A stretch of 64,000 nucleotides of DNA from Pseudomonas fluorescens. Its GTDB lineage: Bacteria > Pseudomonadota > Gammaproteobacteria > Pseudomonadales > Pseudomonadaceae. Both the position numbers and the translations under genes were made by a program. The notes under the pieces were generated by a model that saw nothing but the letters and a program-made list of their open reading frames with translations, did not search any database and had not been told where the DNA came from. The DNA is taken from assembly GCF_002837185.1 (NCBI RefSeq), contig NZ_KZ477998.1:62001-126000 (forward strand), written 5' to 3'. Every line of letters starts with the position of its first letter. The first letter of the stretch is position 1. Of the stretch, positions 17,225 to 25,268 are shown piece by piece.

Positions 17225-19066
17225 TTACAACCCATCCAGCATTGCCTTGTTGCGCACTGCGCCTTTGTCTGCGCTGGTAGCCAGCAGCGCATAAGCCTTC
17301 AGCGCAGTGGTCACTTTACGTGGACGCTTCTCCACCGGCTTCCAGCCTTTCTTATCCTGCTCGACCCGACGCGCCGCCAGTTCTTCATCGCTGATCAACA
17401 AGTTGATCGAACGGTTCGGGATGTCGATCAACACCTTGTCGCCATCCTGCACCAGGCCAATCGCGCCACCGGCAGCGGCTTCCGGCGAAGCGTGGCCGAT
17501 GGACAGGCCCGAAGTGCCGCCGGAGAAGCGGCCGTCGGTGAGCAGGGCGCAGGCCTTGCCCAGGCCTTTGGATTTGAGGTACGACGTGGGGTAGAGCATT
17601 TCCTGCATACCCGGGCCGCCTTTCGGGCCTTCGTAGCGGATGATCACGATGTCGCCTTCTTTCACTTCGTCGGCGAGGATGCCGCGCACCGAGCTGTCCT
17701 GGCTTTCGTAGATCTTGGCGCGCCCTTCGAAGACGTGGATGGACTCATCCACACCCGCGGTCTTCACCACGCAACCGTCGAGGGCGATGTTGCCATACAG
17801 CACGGCCAGGCCGCCTTCTTGCGAGTAGGCGTGCTCGACGCTGCGGATGCAGCCATTTTCACGGTCGTCGTCCAGGGTGTCCCAACGGGTCGACTGGCTG
17901 AACGCGGTCTGGGTCGGGATGCCTGCAGGGCCTGCCTTGAAGAAGGTGTGCACGGCTTCGTCGTCGGTCTGGGTGATGTCCCACTTGGCGATGCCGTCGG
18001 CGATGGACTTGCTGTGCACAGTCGGCAGGTCAGTGTGCAGCAGGCCGCCACGGGCCAGGGAGCCCAGGATCGAGAAGATCCCGCCGGCGCGGTGCACGTC
18101 TTCCATGTGGTACTTCTGGATGTTCGGCGCGACCTTGCACAGTTGCGGCACGTGGCGTGACAGGCGGTCGATGTCGCGCAGGTCGAAGTCGATTTCGGCT
18201 TCCTGGGCGGCGGCCAGCAAATGCAGGATGGTGTTGGTGGAACCGCCCATCGCGATGTCCAGGGTCATGGCGTTTTCGAAGGCCTTGAAGTTGGCGATGT
18301 TGCGCGGCAGCACCGACTCGTCGTTCTCGGTGTAGTAACGCTTGCACAGCTCGACGATGGTGCGGCCGGCCTGCAGGAACAGTTGCTCGCGGTCGCTGTG
18401 GGTGGCCAGTGTGGAACCGTTACCCGGCAAGGCCAGGCCCAGGGCTTCCACCAGGCAGTTCATCGAGTTGGCGGTGAACATGCCGGAGCACGAACCGCAG
18501 GTCGGGCAGGCGCTGCGCTCGTATTCCGCGACCTTCTCGTCAGACGCGCTGGAATCGGCCGCGATGACCATGGCGTCGACCAGGTCCAGGCCATGGGAGG
18601 CAAGCTTGGTCTTGCCGGCTTCCATCGGGCCGCCGGAGACGAAGATCACCGGAATGTTCAGGCGCAGGGCGGCCATCAACATGCCGGGGGTGATCTTGTC
18701 GCAGTTGGAGATGCACACAATGGCGTCGGCGCAGTGGGCGTTGACCATGTACTCCACGGAGTCGGCGATGATCTCGCGGCTCGGCAGCGAATACAGCATG
18801 CCGTCATGGCCCATGGCGATGCCGTCGTCCACGGCGATGGTGTTGAATTCTTTTGCCACGCCACCGGCGCGTTCGATCTCGCGGGCGACCAGTTGGCCCA
18901 GGTCCTTGAGGTGGACGTGGCCGGGTACGAACTGGGTAAACGAGTTGGCAATCGCGATGATCGGCTTCTTGAAGTCGTCATCCTTCATCCCCGTGGCACG
19001 CCACAATGCGCGGGCGCCGGCCATGTTGCGGCCATGGGTGGATGTTTTCGAGCGGTAATCAGGCAT
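17225..19066 (-). CDS. ilvD: Dihydroxy-acid dehydratase
   Basis: Converts 2,3-dihydroxy-isovalerate and 2,3-dihydroxy-3-methylvalerate to the keto acids of valine and isoleucine synthesis. At 613 residues it is full length. Iron-sulfur ligand cysteines appear in [11 protein letters not shown] (near 120) and [20 protein letters not shown] (near 190). The family signature [15 protein letters not shown] is near 520. It ends in a clear terminator. The 226 bases upstream, toward the AT-rich island, contain no gene and presumably hold its promoter. Confidence 0.96.
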   Translation of the reverse strand: MPDYRSKTSTHGRNMAGARALWRATGMKDDDFKKPIIAIANSFTQFVPGHVHLKDLGQLVAREIERAGGVAKEFNTIAVDDGIAMGHDGMLYSLPSREIIADSVEYMVNAHCADAIVCISNCDKITPGMLMAALRLNIPVIFVSGGPMEAGKTKLASHGLDLVDAMVIAADSSASDEKVAEYERSACPTCGSCSGMFTANSMNCLVEALGLALPGNGSTLATHSDREQLFLQAGRTIVELCKRYYTENDESVLPRNIANFKAFENAMTLDIAMGGSTNTILHLLAAAQEAEIDFDLRDIDRLSRHVPQLCKVAPNIQKYHMEDVHRAGGIFSILGSLARGGLLHTDLPTVHSKSIADGIAKWDITQTDDEAVHTFFKAGPAGIPTQTAFSQSTRWDTLDDDRENGCIRSVEHAYSQEGGLAVLYGNIALDGCVVKTAGVDESIHVFEGRAKIYESQDSSVRGILADEVKEGDIVIIRYEGPKGGPGMQEMLYPTSYLKSKGLGKACALLTDGRFSGGTSGLSIGHASPEAAAGGAIGLVQDGDKVLIDIPNRSINLLISDEELAARRVEQDKKGWKPVEKRPRKVTTALKAYALLATSADKGAVRNKAMLDGL

Positions 19067-19292
19067 TGGAGCACTCCGGGCGGCTAATCGGTATCAAAAG
19101 GGAGTGAGCTTCTATTGACGTCTGGAACACTCAGAAAATGGCCGTGTGTCCGGAAGTTGCCACTCGCGTCGCGGGATCGCCGCGTGCTTGGGCCTCGAGC
19201 TCATAAACCCGCCGGGGGATGACTGGCGATGAATAGGGCCGATTCTACACCGCTGGCGGCTGGAGGGAATGGCCGCATGTGTATTGGCGGGT

Positions 19293-20501
19293 TCAACCGA
19301 CGTTCAGCAATTCCAGGCGACGTGAAATCAATGAATTCAACACGAGGGCCGCTGTACTCAGCAGCAAAAAAGCTAATGCAAGGGTCATCTGCGGGTTATT
19401 TGTACTCATGTTGATCAATGCGCTAATCAATCCACCCAGTATAAAAATTAAAGTGTTCCCTGCCGACGCCGCGGTGCCTGCATTTTCCGGAAACACGTCC
19501 ATAGCTTTAGAGGTAGCGATGGGCCGACAAATGGTAGTTCCGGTGGTGCAGACGATCATTGGGATTAATACTGTCATCGTTGAAAGCTCAAAAGTGCTGG
19601 AAAAAAAGAGCATCAATAGCCCAGAACAAAAAATCAGGGCCAAACCGAGCACGATTTGAACCTTGGGCGCCAGCCTATTAGCGAGTATGCGAGCTACGAT
19701 GCCGCCAGCAATATAGGCCGCGCCGTAAAGTAGCAAGGTTAGTGAGAATTCATAAGTGGATAGCTGCAACTGATCCATGAAGATGAGCGGTGATATGACG
19801 ATGAATGAAAAGTGGCAGGCGAAAGCAATTGCTGCAATTAGCCAGTAACCGACGAAACTGCGGTTGCTGAGTACCCGTTGATAAGTGCGGAAAATCTCTC
19901 CATTCGGGTGATGAGTTACGTGATAATCATCCAATAAAAAAAACGATTTTGACAAAACACCAAGGGCCAATGCGATAAAAAGAAAAAAGCTCCCAGGCCA
20001 GTCAAGAAACTGTTGCAGTACACTACCAAGTAGAGGGGATACTGAGATAAAAACTCCGCTTGCCGTGATCATCAGGATCCTCAGTTGGTCTCTTTCTTTA
20101 CCTTCAAACATATCCTGAACCAACGCCTGTGACAGTACGAAGGAGCCGCAACCGATGGCTTGGACCATTCGAAATATCAGAAACCACCCATATTCGGTCG
20201 AGAATACGCAACCGGTGGCACCTACAATGGCTACAACCATCCCTCCAATCAATAACCCCTTGCGGCCTATGATATCTGAGAGTGGCCCGATTAAAAGTTG
20301 TGATAGGGAGATGCCGATAGCAAAAAGGCTGATAGAGAACGCAATGTCCGAAGGCTTATTATGAAAGTGTTCAGCTAGTGCGGGAAAAGAAGGGAGTAAG
20401 ACATCCAGAGGAAAAACACCAAGTAACACCATAGTCATTAATAGAATGATCGCCGATCTTTGTCTTTTTTTGTCACCGACAGCGGTACGTGTCTTATTCA
20501 T
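19293..20501 (-). CDS. MFS exporter, Bcr/CflA multidrug-resistance type
   Basis: A 402-residue, 12-segment major facilitator protein. The Bcr/CflA signature is visible: FPLDVLLPSFPALAEHF in the first segment, GPLSDIIGRKGLLIGG between segments 2 and 3 (motif A), and an AIGCGSFVLSQALVQD stretch near residue 120. Its start overlaps the stop of the diiron oxygenase gene by 8 bases, so it is the last gene of the island's operon. The probable role is export of the pathway product or self-resistance. Codons are clearly AT-richer than those of flanking ilvD and rlmI, which suggests horizontal transfer. Confidence 0.88.
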   Translation of the reverse strand: MNKTRTAVGDKKRQRSAIILLMTMVLLGVFPLDVLLPSFPALAEHFHNKPSDIAFSISLFAIGISLSQLLIGPLSDIIGRKGLLIGGMVVAIVGATGCVFSTEYGWFLIFRMVQAIGCGSFVLSQALVQDMFEGKERDQLRILMITASGVFISVSPLLGSVLQQFLDWPGSFFLFIALALGVLSKSFFLLDDYHVTHHPNGEIFRTYQRVLSNRSFVGYWLIAAIAFACHFSFIVISPLIFMDQLQLSTYEFSLTLLLYGAAYIAGGIVARILANRLAPKVQIVLGLALIFCSGLLMLFFSSTFELSTMTVLIPMIVCTTGTTICRPIATSKAMDVFPENAGTAASAGNTLIFILGGLISALINMSTNNPQMTLALAFLLLSTAALVLNSLISRRLELLNVG

Positions 20502-21459
20502 CTATAAGCGCCATGTTTGAGAACAGTTGACGAATCTTAGGTTGTTTAAAAAAACCTGCTTTTTTCAAAGCTTGAAATGTGGGGCTAGCACCTTCGCGAG
20601 CGCGAAGAATATGGGCCTGCGGGTCAGCCATCATGGTCAGGATTTGCTTGACAGCGGTCTCACTTAATTGCACGCTTCGTAAACTCCATTCGAGCCATTT
20701 TTGATCCGTTTCAAAGAAGATCAGGATAATATCTAAGAGCTGTCTGCCAGATGAGATGCGTTGCTCGTCACTCATTTGAAGCCACAGATAATGAAAAACC
20801 TCGCTAAAATAGCGACTGTGCCGGGCCTCGTCAGCTAGGTGCTCTTTGAGCATCTCCTGAACGCAGCAGACTAAAGTTTTTTGATAAACGTCACGTAGGT
20901 CCTTTGCAATAATCGTTTCCGATACGAAACCAACTAGAAGCCATGTGATCGATTTCTGCTCATCCGGGGTGGTGTCGATTAATTGATTGAGTTTTATTAT
21001 TCGTCTGTGCATAGTCGATGGAGTAGTTGTGCCATAAAACTCACTAATTTGTTCGGCAAGCTGGTAGGAAAATAGCGCGTGATAACCTTCATCAGTGTAA
21101 AGTTGCAGTGCTGCCGTTTTCATACGAGAAGGTATCGCAAATTCGAGCTCGTCATGAACTATTATCTCTACGGAGCGATTAACAATCCGGTGTTCAAGTA
21201 GTGTTGTGTAGTTCAGGAAATTTACTAAGTGATTAGCGCAAAGACGTTTAGTGATGGCTTTATCGGCTAATCTGACTTCAGGATGCCTAAGATAGGGAAG
21301 TAGAGCGGGAGGGAACCAATCTCTTGACTCCAGTTGTTTTTCTAGATCTGGAGGCAACTTGTATTGGTAATCACTGGCTCGTACTGATGCGCGGGTGTTC
21401 CAGTCCCCAAGAGTGAAGCTGTTTTTCCACAGGCCAGAATCGATGAGCGGCTCAACCAT
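20494..21459 (-). CDS. AurF-type non-heme diiron oxygenase
   Basis: A 321-residue protein related to p-aminobenzoate N-oxygenase AurF and CmlI (PF11583). All seven metal ligands can be placed: E98, E124 and H127 (in DEGYH), E181 (in SETIIA), and H207, E211, H214 (an H-x3-E-x2-H motif in EHLADEARH). This matches the spacing of AurF E227 and its flanking histidines. Such enzymes oxidise amines to hydroxylamine or nitro groups, and some hydroxylate carbon. I chose ATG 21459, behind GGGGAG and 11 bases after the dehydrogenase stop, over an upstream start that would overlap. The substrate may be the 23-residue peptide or a product of it; that is inference. Confidence 0.85.
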   Translation of the reverse strand: MVEPLIDSGLWKNSFTLGDWNTRASVRASDYQYKLPPDLEKQLESRDWFPPALLPYLRHPEVRLADKAITKRLCANHLVNFLNYTTLLEHRIVNRSVEIIVHDELEFAIPSRMKTAALQLYTDEGYHALFSYQLAEQISEFYGTTTPSTMHRRIIKLNQLIDTTPDEQKSITWLLVGFVSETIIAKDLRDVYQKTLVCCVQEMLKEHLADEARHSRYFSEVFHYLWLQMSDEQRISSGRQLLDIILIFFETDQKWLEWSLRSVQLSETAVKQILTMMADPQAHILRAREGASPTFQALKKAGFFKQPKIRQLFSNMALIDE

Positions 21460-21470
21460 AATTTCTCCCC

Positions 21471-22055
21471 TCAGCTGTTTAGCAGCGATTTTAGTTCCTT
21501 GCACATCACTTGTCCGTCGCTTTTACCGCACCCGACAAAAAATAAAACTTGTTCAGGATTGTTTTCTTCAACTCTTAATAAGGATTCAACTTGATTGTCC
21601 GTAAGTGCGCCCGTTAACCAAGTGTTCAATCCCATTGCTATCGCGACGAGTTGATAGGTTTGTGAAATATGGCCAGCTTCGACATAAGCCATTCGATAAG
21701 CTCGTGAGTGCTCGTATTTCCACCAGAGTTTGTCAAATCGGCAGGTAATGAAAAGACCTGTCGGGAGGTCGTTAATAAAGTGCTGTCCTGAAAGCACTTG
21801 TCCCAATGCTGTATTCAGTTGCGTATTAACGGTGCTTAGAGTGTGGTCGGGTGCGTTGTAAGCGTAAATGCCGGGTTTCAATCCATCTATGTTTTTAGCA
21901 TAAAGAAAACCTTCACACGCGTTCAGTCCTCCACCGGAAGGGCTACTCCTTCGCGCTTCAAGTCCTTTCGCAACACTTTCATCAATATTATAGGCTCTTT
22001 CTTTTAAGTGCCCTAAGCATAAATAAAGTATTGTACTTATGGTTTGCAAGTCCAC
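21471..22055 (-). CDS. SagB/ThcOx-type flavin dehydrogenase, C-terminal catalytic part (after in-frame TGA)
   Basis: A nitroreductase-fold FMN domain of the SagB/McbC family, which oxidises azolines to azoles or dehydrogenates peptides. The family motif RRSSPSGGGLNACEG is followed by GLKPGIYAYNAPDHTL, HISQTYQLVAIAMGLNTWL and the terminal VLFFVGCGK. The first start codon in this stretch is GTG 22055, with a weak, close AGGCGAG. The same frame remains open for 31 more codons upstream (LPTPVNLSEKSLQSALFTRK, typical of the family) and then meets a TGA at 22151-22149. Beyond that lies the N-terminal part, so this is probably one gene of about 356 codons broken by a single stop. Confidence 0.8.
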   Translation of the reverse strand: MDLQTISTILYLCLGHLKERAYNIDESVAKGLEARRSSPSGGGLNACEGFLYAKNIDGLKPGIYAYNAPDHTLSTVNTQLNTALGQVLSGQHFINDLPTGLFITCRFDKLWWKYEHSRAYRMAYVEAGHISQTYQLVAIAMGLNTWLTGALTDNQVESLLRVEENNPEQVLFFVGCGKSDGQVMCKELKSLLNS

Positions 22056-22148
22056 GGACTCGCCTGTGAATGTACGACAGGTTTTTCGAGTGAATAATGC
22101 ACTTTGAAGTGATTTTTCTGACAGATTAACAGGTGTTGGTAAACGAAT

Positions 22149-22541
22149 TCATAGAGTGTCAGCTTTGTGTGTGTGAATTCGGGCTGGAGGGGGAGACGTT
22201 GATAATGTTTTTTTACAATGGTCTAGGTAGATGTTCGCCCATTCATCAGCGTTTTCGGGCACTTGATCACAAGGTATGTTTTTGGTGCCAATATGGAAAA
22301 TTTTTGATAACTCATCCCAGCCCCAATTAATTGGCGTAGAAGGTGTGTCTGTCAAAATTTCGGCTTCTAATAGCTGAGTGTCTATTGGGTTTGAATTATC
22401 GAAGATTTTTGGATCGTTTATCAGTTTGGTGAGTCGTGCTGAGTATTCTAGATTAAGCTCGTATTGTTTGTGATTTTTATAGTTCCAAACTATCACTGTA
22501 GGTGTTTTGGGGAGTATAAATATATAAGGGTTTATATGCAT
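22149..22541 (-). CDS. N-terminal part of the SagB-type dehydrogenase, ending at the in-frame TGA
   Basis: A 130-residue reading frame with GGAGG 7 bases before ATG 22541. It has the features of the N-terminal domain of SagB-type dehydrogenases: a NYKNHKQYEL start, INWGWDELSKIFHIGT, and a final STSPPPARIHT linker. It stops at TGA (22151-22149) in exactly the frame that continues as the catalytic part. Translated as one product, the two form a normal-length family member. On its own this fragment has no catalytic motif. It may be a nonsense-mutated gene, a readthrough site or a sequencing error. Confidence 0.7.
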   Translation of the reverse strand: MHINPYIFILPKTPTVIVWNYKNHKQYELNLEYSARLTKLINDPKIFDNSNPIDTQLLEAEILTDTPSTPINWGWDELSKIFHIGTKNIPCDQVPENADEWANIYLDHCKKTLSTSPPPARIHTHKADTL

Positions 22542-22562
22542 TGCACTGCCTCCGTGCGGAGC

Positions 22563-22603
22563 GGAAAAAAACGCTGGGTAGCCGGCACTCCCCAGCGTTT
22601 TAG
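22563..22603 (-). terminator. Terminator/attenuator after the peptide gene
   Basis: On the minus strand, AAAACGCTGGG and CCCAGCGTTTT form an 11-bp perfect stem (22601-22568) around a 12-base loop, followed by further T residues. It lies 7 bases past the peptide stop and 22 bases before the dehydrogenase start. Partial termination here would give more peptide than enzyme, as in many peptide-modification operons. Confidence 0.88.
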
Positions 22604-22607
22604 TTGC

Positions 22608-22679
22608 TTAGCGGGCTTTCAATGCTACCAAGAAAGCCAAGTTGGCGATGTGGGAAGTTTCCAGTTTGATATTTTTCAT
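22608..22679 (-). CDS. 23-residue peptide, candidate precursor of a modified peptide
   Basis: A 24-codon gene starting at ATG 22679 with AAGGAG 8 bases upstream. It encodes MKNIKLETSHIANLA followed by FLVALKAR. It is first in the island's transcript and is followed directly by a strong hairpin and the dehydrogenase and diiron-oxygenase genes. The size is like PqqA, but the conserved Glu and Tyr pair of PqqA is absent. There is no Cys, one Ser and one Thr, so azole formation would have few sites. Lys, Asn and Arg side chains are possible N-oxygenation targets. It could instead be a regulatory leader peptide, though it has no run of one amino acid. Precursor status is inference. Confidence 0.6.
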   Translation of the reverse strand: MKNIKLETSHIANLAFLVALKAR

Positions 22680-22719
22680 TTTGGATCTCCTTATTTTCAA
22701 TTTTATATTTAATTAAAGT

Positions 22720-22737
22720 GTCGCCGTCATCGGTGAC
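22720..22737. promoter_or_regulatory. Inverted repeat near the start of the peptide transcript
   Basis: GTCGCCG and CGGTGAC flank TCAT, with one mismatch between the arms. It sits at about +1 to +18 of the expected transcript, so it may be an operator or a 5'-UTR hairpin. Confidence 0.4.
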
Positions 22738-22743
22738 AATTGG

Positions 22744-22771
22744 ATAATAGGATTTAATGATGAAATTTCAA
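22744..22771 (-). promoter_or_regulatory. Sigma70-like promoter of the peptide/dehydrogenase/oxygenase operon
   Basis: On the minus strand, TTGAAA (22771-22766) and TATTAT (22749-22744) are separated by 16 bases. It lies about 65 bases before the peptide ATG. The rest of the 264-base gap up to rlmI (22943) is AT-rich, with no convincing gene. Confidence 0.6.
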
Positions 22772-22942
22772 GAAAAAAACGCGTAGGAGTATTCGAGTTT
22801 TTTTGTCGGATTGGTACTACGAAGTGGCGTGGGATAGTTGTTCTATGTTTAATAGGCAGTCGGTAAAATACGGTCGGGCTGAATGGCTTAGATGTAATGA
22901 AATCATAGGAGATCCATTTTGGATCCCCCATTCAGATGTTAA

Positions 22943-24139
22943 TCAGCTATTGGGCAGCAACCGACACGTAATGCTCTTGATATACCGCGTCTCGACAATC
23001 GCCGGGTGCACCGGATGATCCGGGCCCTGGCCGCCGCGTTCGAGCATCTGGATGTTGCGATCCAAATGACGGGCGCTGGTGAGCAGGATGTTTTGCAGGT
23101 CGTCTTCGGGCAGGTGCATGGAGCACGAGGCGCTGACGAGGATGCCGTCCTTGCTGAGCAGGCGCATGGCTTGCTCGTTCAGGCGGCGGTAGGCGCCTTC
23201 GCCGTTTTTCATGTCTTTTTTGCGTTTGATGAAGGCCGGTGGGTCGGCGACGATCACGTCGAAGCGTTCTTCGCTGGCTTTGAGTTCTTTCAAGGCTTCG
23301 AAGACGTCGCCTTCGATGCAGGTCATCTTCTCGGCCACGCCGTTCAGCGCGGCGTTGCGCTCCACGCCATCGAGGGCGAAGGCCGACGCGTCGACGCAGA
23401 ACACTTCACTGGCGCCGAAAGCGGCGGCTTGCACGCCCCAGCCGCCGATGTAGCTGTACAGGTCGAGAACGCGCTTGCCTTTGGCATACGGCGCCAGGCG
23501 GGCGCGGTTCATGCGGTGGTCGTAGAACCAGCCGGTTTTCTGGCCCTGGATCACCGGGGCTTCGAATTTCACGCCGTTTTCTTCCAGTGCCACCCACTCC
23601 GGCACCAGGCCGAAGACGGTTTCGACATAGCGGTTGAGGCCTTCGGCGTCGCGCGCGGCGGAGTCGTTCTTGAACAGGATGCCGCTGGGCTTGAGCACCT
23701 GGGTCAGTGCGGCGATCACGTCTTCCTTATGGGCTTCCATGGTTGCCGAGGCGATCTGTACCACCAGAATGTCGCCGAAACGGTCGACCACCAGGCCCGG
23801 CAGCAGGTCGGAGTCGCCATAGACCAGGCGGTAGAACGGCTTGTCGAACAGGCGGTCACGCAGGGACAGCGCGACGTTCAGGCGGTGCACCAGCAGCGAC
23901 TTGTCCAGCGGCAATTTGATGTCGCGCGACAGCAGGCGGGCGCAGATCAGGTTGTTCGGGCTCATGGCCACGATGCCCAGGGTCTTGCCACCGGCCGCTT
24001 CCAGGATAGCCTGGTCGCCCGCCTGAAAGCCGTGAAGTGGGGTGGCGGCCACGTCGATTTCGTTGCTGTAGACCCACAGGTGGCCGTTGCGCAAACGACG
24101 ATCGGCGTTGGCTTTGAGACGCAGGCTTGGCAGGGACAT
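22943..24139 (-). CDS. rlmI: 23S rRNA (cytosine-C5)-methyltransferase
   Basis: A 398-residue SAM-dependent methyltransferase that modifies C1962 of 23S rRNA. An N-terminal PUA domain (LRLKANADRRLRNGHLWVYS) precedes the Rossmann domain with YSYIGGWGVQAAAFG (near 230), the catalytic VADPPAF (near 300) and SCSMHLPE (near 350). It marks the right border of the AT-rich island, since codon use returns to GC-rich here. Confidence 0.9.
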   Translation of the reverse strand: MSLPSLRLKANADRRLRNGHLWVYSNEIDVAATPLHGFQAGDQAILEAAGGKTLGIVAMSPNNLICARLLSRDIKLPLDKSLLVHRLNVALSLRDRLFDKPFYRLVYGDSDLLPGLVVDRFGDILVVQIASATMEAHKEDVIAALTQVLKPSGILFKNDSAARDAEGLNRYVETVFGLVPEWVALEENGVKFEAPVIQGQKTGWFYDHRMNRARLAPYAKGKRVLDLYSYIGGWGVQAAAFGASEVFCVDASAFALDGVERNAALNGVAEKMTCIEGDVFEALKELKASEERFDVIVADPPAFIKRKKDMKNGEGAYRRLNEQAMRLLSKDGILVSASCSMHLPEDDLQNILLTSARHLDRNIQMLERGGQGPDHPVHPAIVETRYIKSITCRLLPNS

Positions 24140-24206
24140 GACGTCGCTCCGGAAAAAAGAGCGGGAGTATACCCTGTTGTGTCGTTACTGACCGCGCCGC
24201 CGGACA

Positions 24207-24297
24207 TGTGGGAGGGGGCTTGCTCCCGATAGCGGTGGATCAGTCAGTTCATCTTTCACTGAGATACCGCAATCGGGGGCAAGCCCCCTCCCACATT
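24207..24297. repeat. REPIN, type 1
   Basis: Inverted REP pair in the divergent promoter region between rlmI and the HDOD gene, the only one of the set upstream of two genes. A TAGAAT -10-like box for the HDOD gene lies at 24350. Confidence 0.92.
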
Positions 24298-24380
24298 TAG
24301 TCCGGTTTCAATCGGGCAATTGGGTGTCGGCCCGGTCTGCTTAAAGGGTAGAATCCACACCTAGCCCAGAGTGTGTACTT

Positions 24381-25247
24381 ATGTCCCAAGAGCTTTCCGC
24401 CGAACAGATCCAGCAGGTCCTGCAAGGCATCAGCGTGCCGCCCCAGCCGCAAATCATGGTGGATTTGCAGATGGAGCAGTACATGCCCGACCCGGACCTG
24501 GAAGTGATCGCCCGGTTGATCGCCCAGGACCCGGGCCTGTCCGGCGCGTTACTGAAGATCGTCAACTCGCCGTATTACGGCCTGAGCAACAAGATCGCCT
24601 CGATTCAGCGCGCAGTGAACCTGCTGGGCAGCCGCTCGGTCATCAATCTGATCAATGCGCTGTCGATCAAGGGCGAGATGAGCGACGACACCATCGTCAC
24701 GCTCAACCGCTTCTGGGACACCGCCCAGGATGTGGCAATGACGTGCCTGAGCCTGGCCAAGCGCACCGGCTCCCAGGCGGTTGACGAAGCCTATGCCCTG
24801 GGCCTGTTCCACGACTGCGGCGTGCCGCTGATGCTCAAGCGGTTCCCGAACTACATGACGGTGCTGGAGCAGGCCTACGCCAATGCCGGCCCGGATTGCC
24901 GCGTGGTCGACACCGAGAACAACGCGTTCAACACCAACCATGCGGTGGTGGGTTACTACACCGCCAAGTCCTGGCGCCTGCCGGAGCATGTGACCGACGC
25001 CATCGCCAATCACCACAATGCCCTGGCGATTTTCAGCGATGAGTCGTCGCGTAACCCTGTGCTTAAAAACCTGCTGGCGATCCTGAAAATGGCCGAGCAC
25101 ATCTGTTCGTCCTGTCGCGTGCTGGGCAATCAGGCCGTTGACCATGAGTGGGATGCGATCAGCCACCTGGTGCTCGATTACGTGGGCCTGTCGGACTACG
25201 ACTTCGAAAGCATGAAGTTGTCGATCCGCGAACTGGGCGCGCACTGA
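24381..25247 (+). CDS. HDOD domain protein
   Basis: A 288-residue cytoplasmic protein made of one HDOD domain (residues 15-220). Visible family features are the PPQPQIMVDLQ start, the DPGLSGALLKIVNSPYYGL helix and GLFHDCGVPLML, a degenerate HD motif. HDOD domains usually lack phosphodiesterase activity and act as scaffolds in signalling. No partner domain or operon gives its job, and mutM follows in the same direction 21 bases later. Confidence 0.88.
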   Translation: MSQELSAEQIQQVLQGISVPPQPQIMVDLQMEQYMPDPDLEVIARLIAQDPGLSGALLKIVNSPYYGLSNKIASIQRAVNLLGSRSVINLINALSIKGEMSDDTIVTLNRFWDTAQDVAMTCLSLAKRTGSQAVDEAYALGLFHDCGVPLMLKRFPNYMTVLEQAYANAGPDCRVVDTENNAFNTNHAVVGYYTAKSWRLPEHVTDAIANHHNALAIFSDESSRNPVLKNLLAILKMAEHICSSCRVLGNQAVDHEWDAISHLVLDYVGLSDYDFESMKLSIRELGAH

Positions 25248-25268
25248 GCCTTTCTTCCCGAGGTACAC

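Noticed and set aside
22149-22151. Selenocysteine codon in the dehydrogenase gene
   Set aside because: No short stem-loop of SECIS type follows the TGA, and the position is a linker before the FMN domain rather than a catalytic site. Nonsense mutation is simpler. Kept as an open point in the findings, not as a call.
19293-22541. Azole-forming TOMM/microcin cluster
   Set aside because: A SagB-type dehydrogenase is present, but there is no YcaO or E1-like cyclodehydratase, and the candidate peptide has no Cys and only one Ser and one Thr.
22608-22679. pqqA, the PQQ precursor gene
   Set aside because: The length and final Arg are similar, but the conserved Glu and Tyr of PqqA are missing and no pqqBCDE genes are nearby.
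22713-22931. 72-codon reading frame upstream of the peptide gene
   Set aside because: It overlaps the promoter, has no ribosome binding site, and its composition looks like random AT-rich sequence.
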